Positions 1 through 8,167 are shown, numbered from the stretch's first letter. The stretch: 27,638 nt of DNA from Sulfurimonas autotrophica (GCA_015662405.1 DQUE01000135.1:1-27638); one strand, 5' to 3'. The notes: generated by a model from the letters alone, not told the origin. Program-made: numbers and translations.

Positions 1-79
1 AAAATTTCAGTCAAAATATGGTGGAAAAATAGTTGATTTCTATTCTGCTTGGCAAATTGCCAAAAAAGATTTTAAGTAA
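1..79 (+). CDS. C-terminal end of an unidentified + strand gene (cut by window edge)
   Basis: An open frame enters from the left edge and stops at TAA 77-79. The visible tail reads ...GGKIVDFYSAWQIAKKDFK, which has ordinary protein composition. It is convergent with dnaK, with 21 bp between the two stop codons and a perfect 10-bp inverted repeat (88-113) at the junction, as expected for a real gene end. Only about 25 residues are visible, so no function can be assigned. The other two forward frames are closed by stops within this stretch. It could still be a chance open frame. Confidence 0.45.
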   Translation, partial: KFQSKYGGKIVDFYSAWQIAKKDFK

Positions 80-87
80 GAGGTGAG

Positions 88-113
88 AGAGATAGAGTTA
101 TTACTCTATCTCT
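88..113. terminator. Perfect 10-bp stem-loop overlapping the dnaK stop codon
   Basis: AGAGATAGAG (88-97) pairs perfectly with CTCTATCTCT (104-113) around a six-base loop TTATTA. The dnaK stop (TAA, read on the minus strand at 103-101) sits in that loop. Neither strand has a long T-run right after the stem, so it is not a textbook intrinsic terminator. Its place between two converging stops suggests a shared 3'-end structure or mRNA-stabilising hairpin. Confidence 0.6.
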
Positions 114-1987
114 GCATCGATGACATCGTCATCCTCTTTTTTCTTCGCTGAGTCAGCTGCTCCAGCTTGTCCCCCTTGCTCTTTTTGATACATTTGTTCT
201 GCCATTTTGTGGCTAGCTTCTGTAAGAGCTTTTACTTTTTCTTCTATTTGCTCTTTTGTAGCACTTTCATCTTTTAGAACTGCTTGAAGATCAGTAATCG
301 CTGTTTCAATTTTTGCTTTTTCATCAGCAGAGAGATTGTCACCCATCTCTGTCATAGATTTTTCAGTTTGCGCAATCAACGCATCCGCTTGATTTTTAAG
401 CTCAACAACAGCTTTTCGTGCCTCATCTTCAGCCTTATGTGCTTCGGCATCTTGCACCATTTTGTTAATCTCTTCTTCACTTAATCCTGAAGCACCTGAG
501 ATCGTAATTTTTTGCTCTTTTCCAGTACCTTTATCTATCGCTGAAACTGTTAAGATACCATTTGCATCAATATCAAATGTTACTTCAATTTGCGGTACAC
601 CACGAGGTGCTGCTGGAATATCAGTTAACTCAAATAGACCTAAAGATTTGTTATCTTTGGCAAATTCTCTCTCACCTTGTACAACATTAATGCTTACCGC
701 TGGTTGGTTGTCTTCTGCAGTTGAGAAGATTTGCGATTTTTTTACAGGAATTGTTGTTCCTTTTTCGATAACTTTAGTTGCAACGCCACCAAGTGTTTCA
801 ATTCCAAGTGATAATGGAGTTACATCAAGTAAAAGTACATCTTTTACATCACCGCGCAGTACTCCACCTTGAATAGCTGCACCTAAAGCAACAACTTCAT
901 CAGGGTTTACGGATTTATTTAACTCTTTTCCATCAAAATATTCAGAAACTCTTTGTTGTACTAAAGGAACACGAGTTGAACCACCAACCATGATAATCTC
1001 TTTAATGTCAGCTTTGCTTAAATCTGCATCTTTCATTGCAGTATTTATATGATCCATTGTTTCATCAACCAGTGGGTCAATCATACCTTCAAATTTTGCA
1101 CGAGTAAGCTTTACAACTAAGTGTTGTGGACCAGCTTCTGTCATTGTGATAAATGGTAAATTGATTTCAGTCTCAGTTGCTGAACTTAACTCTTTTTTCG
1201 CTGTTTCAGCAGCATCTTTTAGACGTTGCAATGCCATCTTATCATTTTTAAGGTCAATTCCGTGACTTGCTTTAAACTCTCCTGCTAACCAATCAACAAT
1301 TTTATTGTCAAAATCATCACCACCAAGGAATGCGTTACCGTCAGTTGAAAGAACTTCAAATGTACCATCACTAATTTCAAGTGTTGTAACATCAAAAGTA
1401 CCACCACCAAGGTCATATACCAATACATCCTCTTCAGCTTTTTTCTCTAAACCATATGCAAGTGCTGATGCAGTCGGTTCGTTGATAATACGAAGAACAT
1501 TTAACCCTGCGATTGTACCAGCATCTTTTGTTGCTTTTCTTTGACTATCATTAAAGTATGCAGGAACTGTGATAACAGCATCTGTTACTTTATCGCCAAG
1601 ATAGCTCTCTGCATCTTCTTTTAGTTTTGTAAGAATTTTTGCTGAAATCTCTTGCGGTGTGTAAACTTTTCCAGCAACATCAACAGCCGCCATACCATCT
1701 TTGTTAACAATTTTATATGTTACTTTTTCTTGTGCAATTTTTGCATTCTCTTCATCCATCATGAGACCCATGATTCTTTTTACAGAAGAGATTGTCTTTT
1801 CAGGGTTTGTAATAGCCTGACGTTTTGCAGGATCACCTACTAAAACCTCTCCTTTATCAGTAAATGCAACAACTGATGGCGTTGTGTTTTTCCCTTCTGC
1901 ATTTGGGATAACTTTTGCCTCACCACCTTCATATACTGCTACACATGAATTTGTTGTTCCTAAATCTATACCTATTACTTTACTCAT
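101..1987 (-). CDS. dnaK: Molecular chaperone DnaK (Hsp70)
   Basis: Cytoplasmic Hsp70. It binds exposed hydrophobic segments of unfolded proteins in ATP-controlled cycles, with J-domain proteins stimulating hydrolysis and GrpE exchanging nucleotide. The 628-residue product is full length. It starts MSKVIGIDLGTTNS (phosphate loop), has the second ATPase signature VYDLGGGTFDVT near 190-201, the third IMVGGSTRVP near 335-345, a substrate-binding beta domain with DVTPLSLGIETLGG, an alpha lid, and the acidic tail ending DDDVIDAEIE that is typical of bacterial DnaK. A good AAGGAAAG ribosome site precedes the ATG. It is the second gene after grpE, 110 bp downstream, and probably depends on the HspR-controlled grpE promoter. 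In Helicobacter and Campylobacter the order is hrcA-grpE-dnaK; here hrcA is absent from the front. Confidence 0.98.
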   Translation of the reverse strand: MSKVIGIDLGTTNSCVAVYEGGEAKVIPNAEGKNTTPSVVAFTDKGEVLVGDPAKRQAITNPEKTISSVKRIMGLMMDEENAKIAQEKVTYKIVNKDGMAAVDVAGKVYTPQEISAKILTKLKEDAESYLGDKVTDAVITVPAYFNDSQRKATKDAGTIAGLNVLRIINEPTASALAYGLEKKAEEDVLVYDLGGGTFDVTTLEISDGTFEVLSTDGNAFLGGDDFDNKIVDWLAGEFKASHGIDLKNDKMALQRLKDAAETAKKELSSATETEINLPFITMTEAGPQHLVVKLTRAKFEGMIDPLVDETMDHINTAMKDADLSKADIKEIIMVGGSTRVPLVQQRVSEYFDGKELNKSVNPDEVVALGAAIQGGVLRGDVKDVLLLDVTPLSLGIETLGGVATKVIEKGTTIPVKKSQIFSTAEDNQPAVSINVVQGEREFAKDNKSLGLFELTDIPAAPRGVPQIEVTFDIDANGILTVSAIDKGTGKEQKITISGASGLSEEEINKMVQDAEAHKAEDEARKAVVELKNQADALIAQTEKSMTEMGDNLSADEKAKIETAITDLQAVLKDESATKEQIEEKVKALTEASHKMAEQMYQKEQGGQAGAADSAKKKEDDDVIDAEIE

Positions 1988-2071
1988 TTTCTTTCCTTTT
2001 TTTGGTTTTATTTTTTATTTCTTTTTATTTTTAATTACGATGTAATTGTACAAAGTTTTAAAAATCTATTT

Positions 2072-2087
2072 TGCAACCTGAGTTGCA
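2072..2087 (-). other. Small hairpin in the grpE-dnaK intercistronic region
   Basis: TGCAAC and GTTGCA form a perfect 6-bp stem with a four-base loop, 11 bases after the grpE stop on the minus strand. The downstream T-run is broken, so full termination is unlikely. It could attenuate or mark mRNA processing between grpE and dnaK, which normally need different protein amounts. Confidence 0.35.
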
Positions 2088-2097
2088 TTTAACGAAG

Positions 2098-2637
2098 TTA
2101 ATTCGCTACGACAACCATTGCTTCTCGAAGTGGTCTCTCTTTATATTTGTAACCTCTTTGAAAAGTTTCAACAATCTCTCCACTTGCAACTTCATCACTC
2201 TCAACCTTTTGTACTGCATTGTGTATATTTGGATCAAATGGTTCTTCGTGCGATACCATTGTTACGCCATGTTTTTCAAGTGCAGTAATGAATTGTTTGA
2301 GAGTAAGTTCGATTCCCTCTTTTAATTTTTTTATAAGCTCCTCTGGATCTGCATCTGCATCTGCAGATTTTAAAGCCATCTCCAAAGAGTCTACAACAGG
2401 AATCATATCTTTTGCAAATTTTTCGTTTGCATACTCTACTGCTGTATATTTTTCACGTTCTAGTCTCTTTTTGATATTATCAAAATCAGCATGAACACGT
2501 GCATATTTATCTTTGAGTTCTGCAAGCTCTTTTTGCAGTAAATCGAATTCATTTTCTACCGCTTCAGCTTCAGCAGCAACTTCATCATTTTGGGTTTCAT
2601 TATCATCAGTATTATTTACATTTTCTTTATTAGACAT
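2098..2637 (-). CDS. grpE: GrpE nucleotide exchange factor
   Basis: Cytoplasmic co-chaperone that releases ADP from DnaK and acts as a dimer. The 179-residue protein has the expected plan: an acidic, disordered N-terminus (about 1-30), a long coiled coil rich in Glu/Lys/Leu (about 32-90, with the family stretch YARVHADFDNIKKR), then the compact beta domain (about 120-179) with GVTMVSHEEPFDPNIHNAV and the signature GEIVETFQRGYKYKERPLR. A GGAG ribosome site lies 12 bases before the ATG, a little far. It is the first gene of the visible heat-shock operon; its promoter and HspR-type operator lie just upstream. The gene before it is divergent, so there is no hrcA in the usual place. Confidence 0.97.
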   Translation of the reverse strand: MSNKENVNNTDDNETQNDEVAAEAEAVENEFDLLQKELAELKDKYARVHADFDNIKKRLEREKYTAVEYANEKFAKDMIPVVDSLEMALKSADADADPEELIKKLKEGIELTLKQFITALEKHGVTMVSHEEPFDPNIHNAVQKVESDEVASGEIVETFQRGYKYKERPLREAMVVVAN

Positions 2638-2675
2638 AGTTATTTAATGCTCCTTTTTTCTTGAAAAGATAACGT

Positions 2676-2704
2676 ATTATACACATTGAGTGTAATAATG
2701 TCAA
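2676..2704 (-). promoter_or_regulatory. Consensus sigma-70-type promoter of grpE-dnaK
   Basis: On the minus strand, TTGACA (2704-2699) and TATAAT (2681-2676) are both perfect hexamers separated by 17 bases. Start of transcription is expected near 2669, giving a leader of about 30 bases. Few promoters in this window are this close to consensus, which fits a strong promoter held down by a repressor. Confidence 0.85.
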
Positions 2705-2705
2705 G
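2685..2705 (-). promoter_or_regulatory. HAIR-like HspR operator over the grpE -35 box
   Basis: Minus strand reads CTTGACA, seven bases, ACTCAAT. The HAIR consensus known for HspR is CTTGAGT-N7-ACTCAAG, so the half-sites match 5/7 and 6/7 with exact spacing. The left arm contains most of the -35 hexamer, so a bound repressor would block RNA polymerase. An equivalent site lies at the cbpA promoter. The HspR assignment is an inference from this match and from hspR being present in the window. Confidence 0.75.
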
Positions 2706-2843
2706 TGTTATCTGTTAAAATTGTATAAATTAACTTTAGTCATATAGTATCAAGAATGATTGGTTTCTTCCTAAAACTAATATGAAGCTAATCTTATGTA
2801 TCATTATGAGATAAATTCAAGGTACTCTTAATGGAGAATTATT

Positions 2844-4865
2844 ATGAAATATGTAACTTGGTTCGTTGGTTTAGTTGTAGCTATTACAATAAGTCTATAT
2901 GTATTGGCTTTTACAGGTTTTGGAAACTCCATAGTTGCTCCTATAATAGAGAGTAAAATTAAAGAGCAGACAAAGCTTGATGCAAAGCTAAAAGTTTTTT
3001 CTTTATCTACTGATACTGTGAATATAGTATTAGAGCTCAATAAAAACAATAGTGTAGAAGTCAAAGGAACATACTCTTTACTGTCACAATCATTTAATAT
3101 TACTTATAATATTGCTTTGCATGAGCTGAAAACTTTGCAACCCTTAACATCTATGCAACTGCAAGACTCATTTTTTACACAAGGAAGTCTAAAAGGAGAT
3201 ACAAAACTCTTCACTCTTGTAGGAAAAAGTGATATTGCTAAAAGTAAAACAGCTTATAAAGTTATTATGAGAGACATGAATCCAAGTTCTATCATTGCTA
3301 AAGTTGAAAAAGCTGATTTGCAATCTCTTTTACACATGTTTAATCAAAAATCGTATGCAAGTGCAGATATAAATCTTGATGTGAATTTTAAAAATATTAT
3401 GCCACATAAACTTGATGGGGATATTCTTTTGATAACAAATAAAGGTAGACTCAATGCAAAGATTATGAAAAAATATTTTAATATCACTATACCGCCAACA
3501 GCATTTGCAATGCGTTTAAAAGCGAAATTAAAAGGGGATGATGTTGATTATACATGTATACTCAATTCAAATCTTGCAAAAATTATTTCTGCAGGTAGTA
3601 TCTCTCCAGAACCTCTCTATGTAAATATCAAATATGCTTTTCATGTAAAGGAGTTAGCACTACTCAAACCAATAACTGCTGCTGATATCAGAGGAAAGCT
3701 CAATCTCAGTGGTAGTGTTGTTGGTAATAAGGATCGTATGATTGTGGATGGAAAAAGTGATTTGGCATCTTCAAAAACAACTTTTAAAGCTCTTTTGCAT
3801 GATTTTACACCACAAAGAGTAGAGGCAAATATAAAAGAGTTACAACTACAAAAATTGCTTTATATGATAAAACAACCACACTATGCAGATGCTTTGTTGG
3901 ACATGAATGTAAAAATTACAAATGCTGATCCTAAAAACTTACAAGGAGTAGTTACTTCAAAGATAACAAAAGGTTTGCTAGATTCAAAATATATAACAAA
4001 AGCGTATGGGTTTAAAAGTATGATGCCTCGCACAACTTTTCATGCTACGACATATACGACACTGCAAAAAAATACTATAGATACAAAACTCAACTTTGTT
4101 TCAAATCTTGCAAATCTTGTTATTAAAAGAGCACGTTTTGATACAAAAGATGCCTCTTTAGCGAGTGATTACAAGGTAAAAGTGCATAATCTTAACAGAC
4201 TCTATTTTGTAACACAAAAACATTTAAAAGGAGCATTGTCTGCGCATGGAGAGTTAACAAAAGCAAAAGATCTTGATTTTACGCTGTTATCAAATATAGC
4301 TGGCGGAAAAATTGATGCCGCGCTGCATAATGATGATTTTGTTGCAAAGTTAGATGCACTGCAGACTATGGATATTCTTGATATACTGATGTACCCAAAA
4401 GTATTTCAATCTTCAATAGACGCTAAATTACTATATAACATAGCTGATGCCAAAGGTGATTTTAAAGGCTTGCTCTCAAATGGTAAATTTATGCCAAATC
4501 AGGTACTTGATTTGACAAAACAATATGCACATATTGATTTGTATAAACAACGTTTTAAAGGTGATGTGGATGCAAAAATCAATAAAGAAAAAATTATTGC
4601 TTCACTTGGCTTAAAATCAAACAGATCATCAATTATTGCAAAAAATACAAAAATAGATACAAAAGCAAACACTATTGATGCAAAAATTGCTATTAATGCA
4701 AATGGAAATCCCTTGAGTATTACATTAAAAGGAGATATAAATAGCCCAAAAATTGGTGTGAATGCAAAAAAAATCATTCAAAAAGAAGCAACAAAAGTGA
4801 TAAAGAAAGAAATAGAAAAACGACTAAGAAAAGATGTTGGAAACCTTTTGAAAGGATTATTTTAA
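2844..4865 (+). CDS. AsmA/TamB-like envelope protein with three tandem repeats
   Basis: A 673-residue protein that I recognise only by architecture. Residues 5-25 are a hydrophobic N-terminal anchor with no cleavage motif or lipobox, so the rest is probably periplasmic. The body is beta-rich with alternating polar/hydrophobic residues, as in the AsmA/TamB/DUF748 group that bridges inner and outer membrane and moves lipids. It contains three related blocks of about 180 residues starting near 84, 260 and 441; each begins with a strand like VKELALLKPIT, has a GxLxxxGxL segment, and an LQxLLxM...DxxVK segment. The C-terminus (640-673) is a Lys-rich amphipathic helix. GGAG lies 7 bases before the ATG. 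It diverges from grpE and its stop overlaps the convergent comF-like gene. Function is inferred from fold class only. Confidence 0.85.
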   Translation: MKYVTWFVGLVVAITISLYVLAFTGFGNSIVAPIIESKIKEQTKLDAKLKVFSLSTDTVNIVLELNKNNSVEVKGTYSLLSQSFNITYNIALHELKTLQPLTSMQLQDSFFTQGSLKGDTKLFTLVGKSDIAKSKTAYKVIMRDMNPSSIIAKVEKADLQSLLHMFNQKSYASADINLDVNFKNIMPHKLDGDILLITNKGRLNAKIMKKYFNITIPPTAFAMRLKAKLKGDDVDYTCILNSNLAKIISAGSISPEPLYVNIKYAFHVKELALLKPITAADIRGKLNLSGSVVGNKDRMIVDGKSDLASSKTTFKALLHDFTPQRVEANIKELQLQKLLYMIKQPHYADALLDMNVKITNADPKNLQGVVTSKITKGLLDSKYITKAYGFKSMMPRTTFHATTYTTLQKNTIDTKLNFVSNLANLVIKRARFDTKDASLASDYKVKVHNLNRLYFVTQKHLKGALSAHGELTKAKDLDFTLLSNIAGGKIDAALHNDDFVAKLDALQTMDILDILMYPKVFQSSIDAKLLYNIADAKGDFKGLLSNGKFMPNQVLDLTKQYAHIDLYKQRFKGDVDAKINKEKIIASLGLKSNRSSIIAKNTKIDTKANTIDAKIAINANGNPLSITLKGDINSPKIGVNAKKIIQKEATKVIKKEIEKRLRKDVGNLLKGLF

Positions 4866-5432
4866 ACTAACATCTGCTAAAACAAGGCAAAAGCTGACAC
4901 TTTTGCCTTGTTCGTTAATTTTGTTGCAGGCTTGAATCAGTGTTTGTCCTGTTGTCACAATATCATCAACTAAAATAATATTGTCACTCGTAAGTTTTTT
5001 TACTTGAAAATCTCTAGGGTTTTGTTCCCTAAATGTTTTACTCTTACCCGAATAGGAGATGCTATTTCTTGCACGAATTTTATTGAATAATGGGTTGATA
5101 TTATATGTTTTTAATGACTTGTTTAATATTGCCGTATGTGAATATCCACTTTTTATTGTATCGTCTATTGCGAGGGAAATGTAGTTCTCTTTTGTGTGAA
5201 ACTCTTGTGCAAATTGTGTAAAACTTAACTTTGCTAAAAGAGTATAGATAGAAAAACCCAAATCTGTATGCTTTGTAAAAAGTAGTTCTTTTATCTCTTC
5301 ATATCTATAAAAAGAGATAACATTAATATCGCCCGGAAGCTTTCTTTGGAAAAAAGAGGGTGAGAGAAAACTCTTTTGACACGTTTTACATATATGTGCA
5401 AAAGTATAACTTTCGCACAATATACATTTCAT
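4857..5432 (-). CDS. ComF-family phosphoribosyltransferase-like protein
   Basis: A 191-residue protein of the ComF/GntX type: an N-terminal four-cysteine zinc knuckle (C3, C6, C15, C18) joined to a type I phosphoribosyltransferase domain. The PRPP-binding loop is intact, with VDDIVTTG at 155-162 carrying the two acidic residues. ComF relatives are needed for DNA uptake in naturally competent bacteria, but their reaction is not well defined. It lies 9 bp behind lepA, in a probable prs-lepA-comF unit, downstream of the gene that makes PRPP. Its last codons contain a perfect 13-bp inverted repeat, and its 3' end overlaps the convergent AsmA-like gene by 9 bp. Family assignment is firm; a role in competence is a guess. 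Confidence 0.88.
   Translation of the reverse strand: MKCILCESYTFAHICKTCQKSFLSPSFFQRKLPGDINVISFYRYEEIKELLFTKHTDLGFSIYTLLAKLSFTQFAQEFHTKENYISLAIDDTIKSGYSHTAILNKSLKTYNINPLFNKIRARNSISYSGKSKTFREQNPRDFQVKKLTSDNIILVDDIVTTGQTLIQACNKINEQGKSVSFCLVLADVSLK
4881..4912 (+). terminator. 13-bp perfect stem-loop inside the comF-like 3' end
   Basis: AACAAGGCAAAAG (4881-4893) pairs perfectly with CTTTTGCCTTGTT (4900-4912) around CTGACA. It starts 16 bases after the stop of the + strand AsmA-like gene and lies wholly inside the last codons of the comF-like gene. The + side is followed by CGTTAATTTTG, a weak T-tract; the minus side by TTTTAGC. It most likely ends transcripts of the + strand gene while still coding for protein on the other strand. 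Confidence 0.65.
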
Positions 5433-5441
5433 TTTTTCCCT

Positions 5442-7232
5442 TTAGTCCATCTTCAAAACAGACATAAATGCCTCTTGTGGAAGTTGTACTTTTCCGATAG
5501 ATTTCATACGTTTTTTACCGGCTTTTTGTTTTTCAAGGAGTTTTCGTTTACGGGTAATGTCTCCTCCATAACATTTTGCTGTTACATTTTTACCTGTTGA
5601 CTTTACTGTTTCACGAGCAATAATTTGTGAGCCAAGTGAAGCTTGCACAGCCACCTCAAAGAGTTGACGAGGAATAAGCTCTTTCATATTTTTAACAAGT
5701 GCTCTACCTCTTGGAAGTGCTTGATTACGAGGAACAATAATACTCAGAGCATCTACAGCTTCTCCTGCAACCTTAATGTCTAGTTTCACCAAGTCACCAA
5801 CTTTAAAATCGATTGGTTCATAGTCGAACGAGGCATACCCTTTTGAGATAGATTTGAGTGTATCGTAAAAGTCCATAACAATCTCATTCATAGGGATCTC
5901 ATACTCAAGCATAACTCTGTCTTCGTTAAGATAGGTCATTTTCGTTTGATTCCCTCGTTTTGAGACTAAAAGTGTGATGATATTGCCGAGAAATTCACTC
6001 GGTGTTATAACTGTTGCACGCACATAAGGCTCTTCAATTCTATCAATTTTTTGTACAGGAGGAAGTTGTGAAGGGTTTTGTACAGCAACCATTGAGCCAT
6101 CTGTAAGGTATACATGATATATAACAGAAGGAGCAGTTGCAATAAGGTCAAGTCCAAATTCACGCTCAAGCCTCTCTTTAACAACTTCCATATGAAGCAT
6201 TCCTAAAAAACCGACACGAAATCCAAAACCAAGTGCAACGGAAGTCTCCGGTTCATAAGAGAGTGATGAATCATTTAGTTTGAGTTTATCAAGAGCGTCT
6301 CTGAGGTCTTCAAATTTATCTGTGTCAATGGGATAAAGACCAGCAAATACAAAAGGTTTTGCAGGTTCATAATCTCCCACAGGTTCTGCTGTAGGGTTTT
6401 TTGCATCGGTAATTGTATCACCGACATTGATGAGGCTTACCTCTTTAAGACCAAGAACAACAATACCAATCTCACCACTTTTAATAGCAGTTGTTTTGAT
6501 TTTTTTGAGTGGGTGTGGATACAACAAATCAAGAATTTGGTGCTCTTCATTGTTTGACATCAGTTTAATAGTTTGATTTTTTTTGATTTCACCGTCAAAA
6601 ACACGAACAAGTGCTAATGCTCCAAGATATTGATCAAACCATGAATCATATATGATAGCTTTTGTAGGTGCTTGCGGGTCTCCTTTTGGTGCAGGAACTC
6701 GCTCAACAATTGCATCAATTAGCTCTCTGATGCCGACACCTGTTTTTGCACTCACAAGCACAGCATCAGTAGCATCAATTCCTATAGAAGTCTCTATCTC
6801 TTCAGCTACTTTGTCGGGATCGGCTGCTGGAAGGTCAATTTTATTGATAACGGGAACAAGCTCAAGATCATTTTCAAGAGCTAAATAGACATTAGCAATA
6901 GTTTGCGCCTCCACACCTTGTGCTGCATCAACTATGAGCAGAGCACCATCACTTGAAGCCAAAGATTTGCTTACTTCATAAGAAAAATCAACATGGCCTG
7001 GTGTATCTATAAGGTTGAGAATATAGTGCTCTCCGTCTTTGATGTAGTCAAGCCGAACAGACTGTGCTTTAATGGTAATACCGCGTTCTTGTTCTATATC
7101 CATGGTATCCATCATTTGGCTTCCCATTTCTCTCTCTGTAACAGAACCACACTCTTGAATGATTCTATCAGCTAGAGTACTCTTTCCATGATCGATGTGT
7201 GCAATGATAGAGAAGTTTCTAATATTTTTCAA
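5442..7232 (-). CDS. lepA: Elongation factor 4 (LepA), ribosomal back-translocase GTPase
   Basis: Translational GTPase that binds the ribosome and affects initiation or back-translocation under stress. The 596-residue product is full length. G1 is AHIDHGKS (11-18), G3 DTPGH (76-80), G4 NKID (130-133). EF-G-like domains follow, and the LepA-specific C-terminal domain ends in a basic stretch with GGDITRKRKLLEKQKAGKKR, which contacts rRNA. The start is TTG at 7232 with AGGA placed about 7 bases ahead and overlapping the prs stop region; no ATG fits as well. Only 8 bp separate it from prs, so the two are probably co-transcribed and translationally coupled. Confidence 0.98.
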   Translation of the reverse strand: MKNIRNFSIIAHIDHGKSTLADRIIQECGSVTEREMGSQMMDTMDIEQERGITIKAQSVRLDYIKDGEHYILNLIDTPGHVDFSYEVSKSLASSDGALLIVDAAQGVEAQTIANVYLALENDLELVPVINKIDLPAADPDKVAEEIETSIGIDATDAVLVSAKTGVGIRELIDAIVERVPAPKGDPQAPTKAIIYDSWFDQYLGALALVRVFDGEIKKNQTIKLMSNNEEHQILDLLYPHPLKKIKTTAIKSGEIGIVVLGLKEVSLINVGDTITDAKNPTAEPVGDYEPAKPFVFAGLYPIDTDKFEDLRDALDKLKLNDSSLSYEPETSVALGFGFRVGFLGMLHMEVVKERLEREFGLDLIATAPSVIYHVYLTDGSMVAVQNPSQLPPVQKIDRIEEPYVRATVITPSEFLGNIITLLVSKRGNQTKMTYLNEDRVMLEYEIPMNEIVMDFYDTLKSISKGYASFDYEPIDFKVGDLVKLDIKVAGEAVDALSIIVPRNQALPRGRALVKNMKELIPRQLFEVAVQASLGSQIIARETVKSTGKNVTAKCYGGDITRKRKLLEKQKAGKKRMKSIGKVQLPQEAFMSVLKMD

Positions 7233-7240
7233 TGATATTC

Positions 7241-8167
7241 CTATGCAAAAAGACTGTTGACACTCTCGTTATGATAAACTCTGCGAATTACTTCGGCAAA
7301 AAGAGGCGCTACAGTCAATACTTTTATTTTAGCGTTTGGTTTAGATTCTAATGTATTAGTGATGACAAGTTCGTCAAGTTCACCATTTTCAAGATTTTGA
7401 TAGGCTTTTCCACTGAGTACACCATGTGTTGCACATGCCATAACAGAAGTTGCACCATGATTTTTAAGTGCAGTAGCAGCTTTTACCATGGTGCCAGCAG
7501 TGTCAACCATATCGTCAATCATAATAACATCTTTTCCATCTACATCACCAATGATATTCATCACTTCACTCTCATTCGCTTTTTCACGACGTTTATCTAC
7601 AATGACCATTTCAAGATCCATACGTGATGCAAAGTAACGAGCACGAGCAACACCACCGATATCAGGAGAAGCGATAATAGGGTTTTTAAGGTTTTTACTT
7701 TTGATATACTGCTCAAATGTGATTGAACCATACAAGTTGTCAACAGGAATATCGAAAAATCCTTGAATTTGTCCAGCGTGGAGATCAATTGTAACCACTC
7801 TATCAATGCCTGCAGTCTCATAAAGATTTGCTACAAGTTTTGCAGTAATTGGCACACGAGGCGCAGCTTTTCTGTCTTGTCTAGCATAACCGTAATAGGG
7901 TACAACGGCAGTTATACTTGAAGCAGAGGAGCGCTTGAGCGCATCTGTTATAATGAGAAGTTCCATTAAATTATCATTTGAAGGTGCCCCAGTTGACTGG
8001 ATAATGAAGACATCACGACCTCGAACAGACTCGGATATTTGCACCGAAATCTCACCATCACTAAACTTCTTTACATCCGCTTTTGTTAATGGAACATCTA
8101 AAATATTACAAACTTCCTTTGCAAAATCAACACTTGCAGAACCGGCAAAAATTTTATAACCACGCAT
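7241..8167 (-). CDS. prs: Ribose-phosphate pyrophosphokinase (PRPP synthetase)
   Basis: Cytoplasmic enzyme making PRPP from ribose 5-phosphate and ATP, the entry compound for purines, pyrimidines, histidine, tryptophan and NAD. The 308-residue class I enzyme is complete: FSDGEISVQI near 35-44, the flexible-loop region YGYARQDRK (92-100), metal-binding IDLHA with H130, and the PRPP loop IDDMVDTAGTM (217-227). AAGGA lies 6-7 bases before the ATG. It heads the tight prs-lepA-comF run and can be transcribed from the TATAAT at 8205-8200 or by read-through from perR. Its product is used by PurF upstream of PurL and PurH, both encoded in this window. Confidence 0.98.
   Translation of the reverse strand: MRGYKIFAGSASVDFAKEVCNILDVPLTKADVKKFSDGEISVQISESVRGRDVFIIQSTGAPSNDNLMELLIITDALKRSSASSITAVVPYYGYARQDRKAAPRVPITAKLVANLYETAGIDRVVTIDLHAGQIQGFFDIPVDNLYGSITFEQYIKSKNLKNPIIASPDIGGVARARYFASRMDLEMVIVDKRREKANESEVMNIIGDVDGKDVIMIDDMVDTAGTMVKAATALKNHGATSVMACATHGVLSGKAYQNLENGELDELVITNTLESKPNAKIKVLTVAPLFAEVIRRVYHNESVNSLFA

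Noticed and set aside
49..63. TTGGCAA-A-TTGCCAA palindrome as a terminator
   Set aside because: It lies inside the open frame of the left-edge gene, before its stop, and has a loop too small unless the stem is shortened to five pairs.
462..872. 136-codon open frame on the + strand opposite dnaK
   Set aside because: It lies fully antisense to the conserved dnaK coding region, has Ser/Pro-rich shadow composition and no ribosome site.
2678..2698. TTATACAC...GTGTAATAA dyad in the grpE promoter as a CIRCE element
   Set aside because: It lacks the TTAGCACTC-N9-GAGTGCTAA sequence and spacing of CIRCE and is imperfect by one base; the HAIR-like repeat explains the region better.
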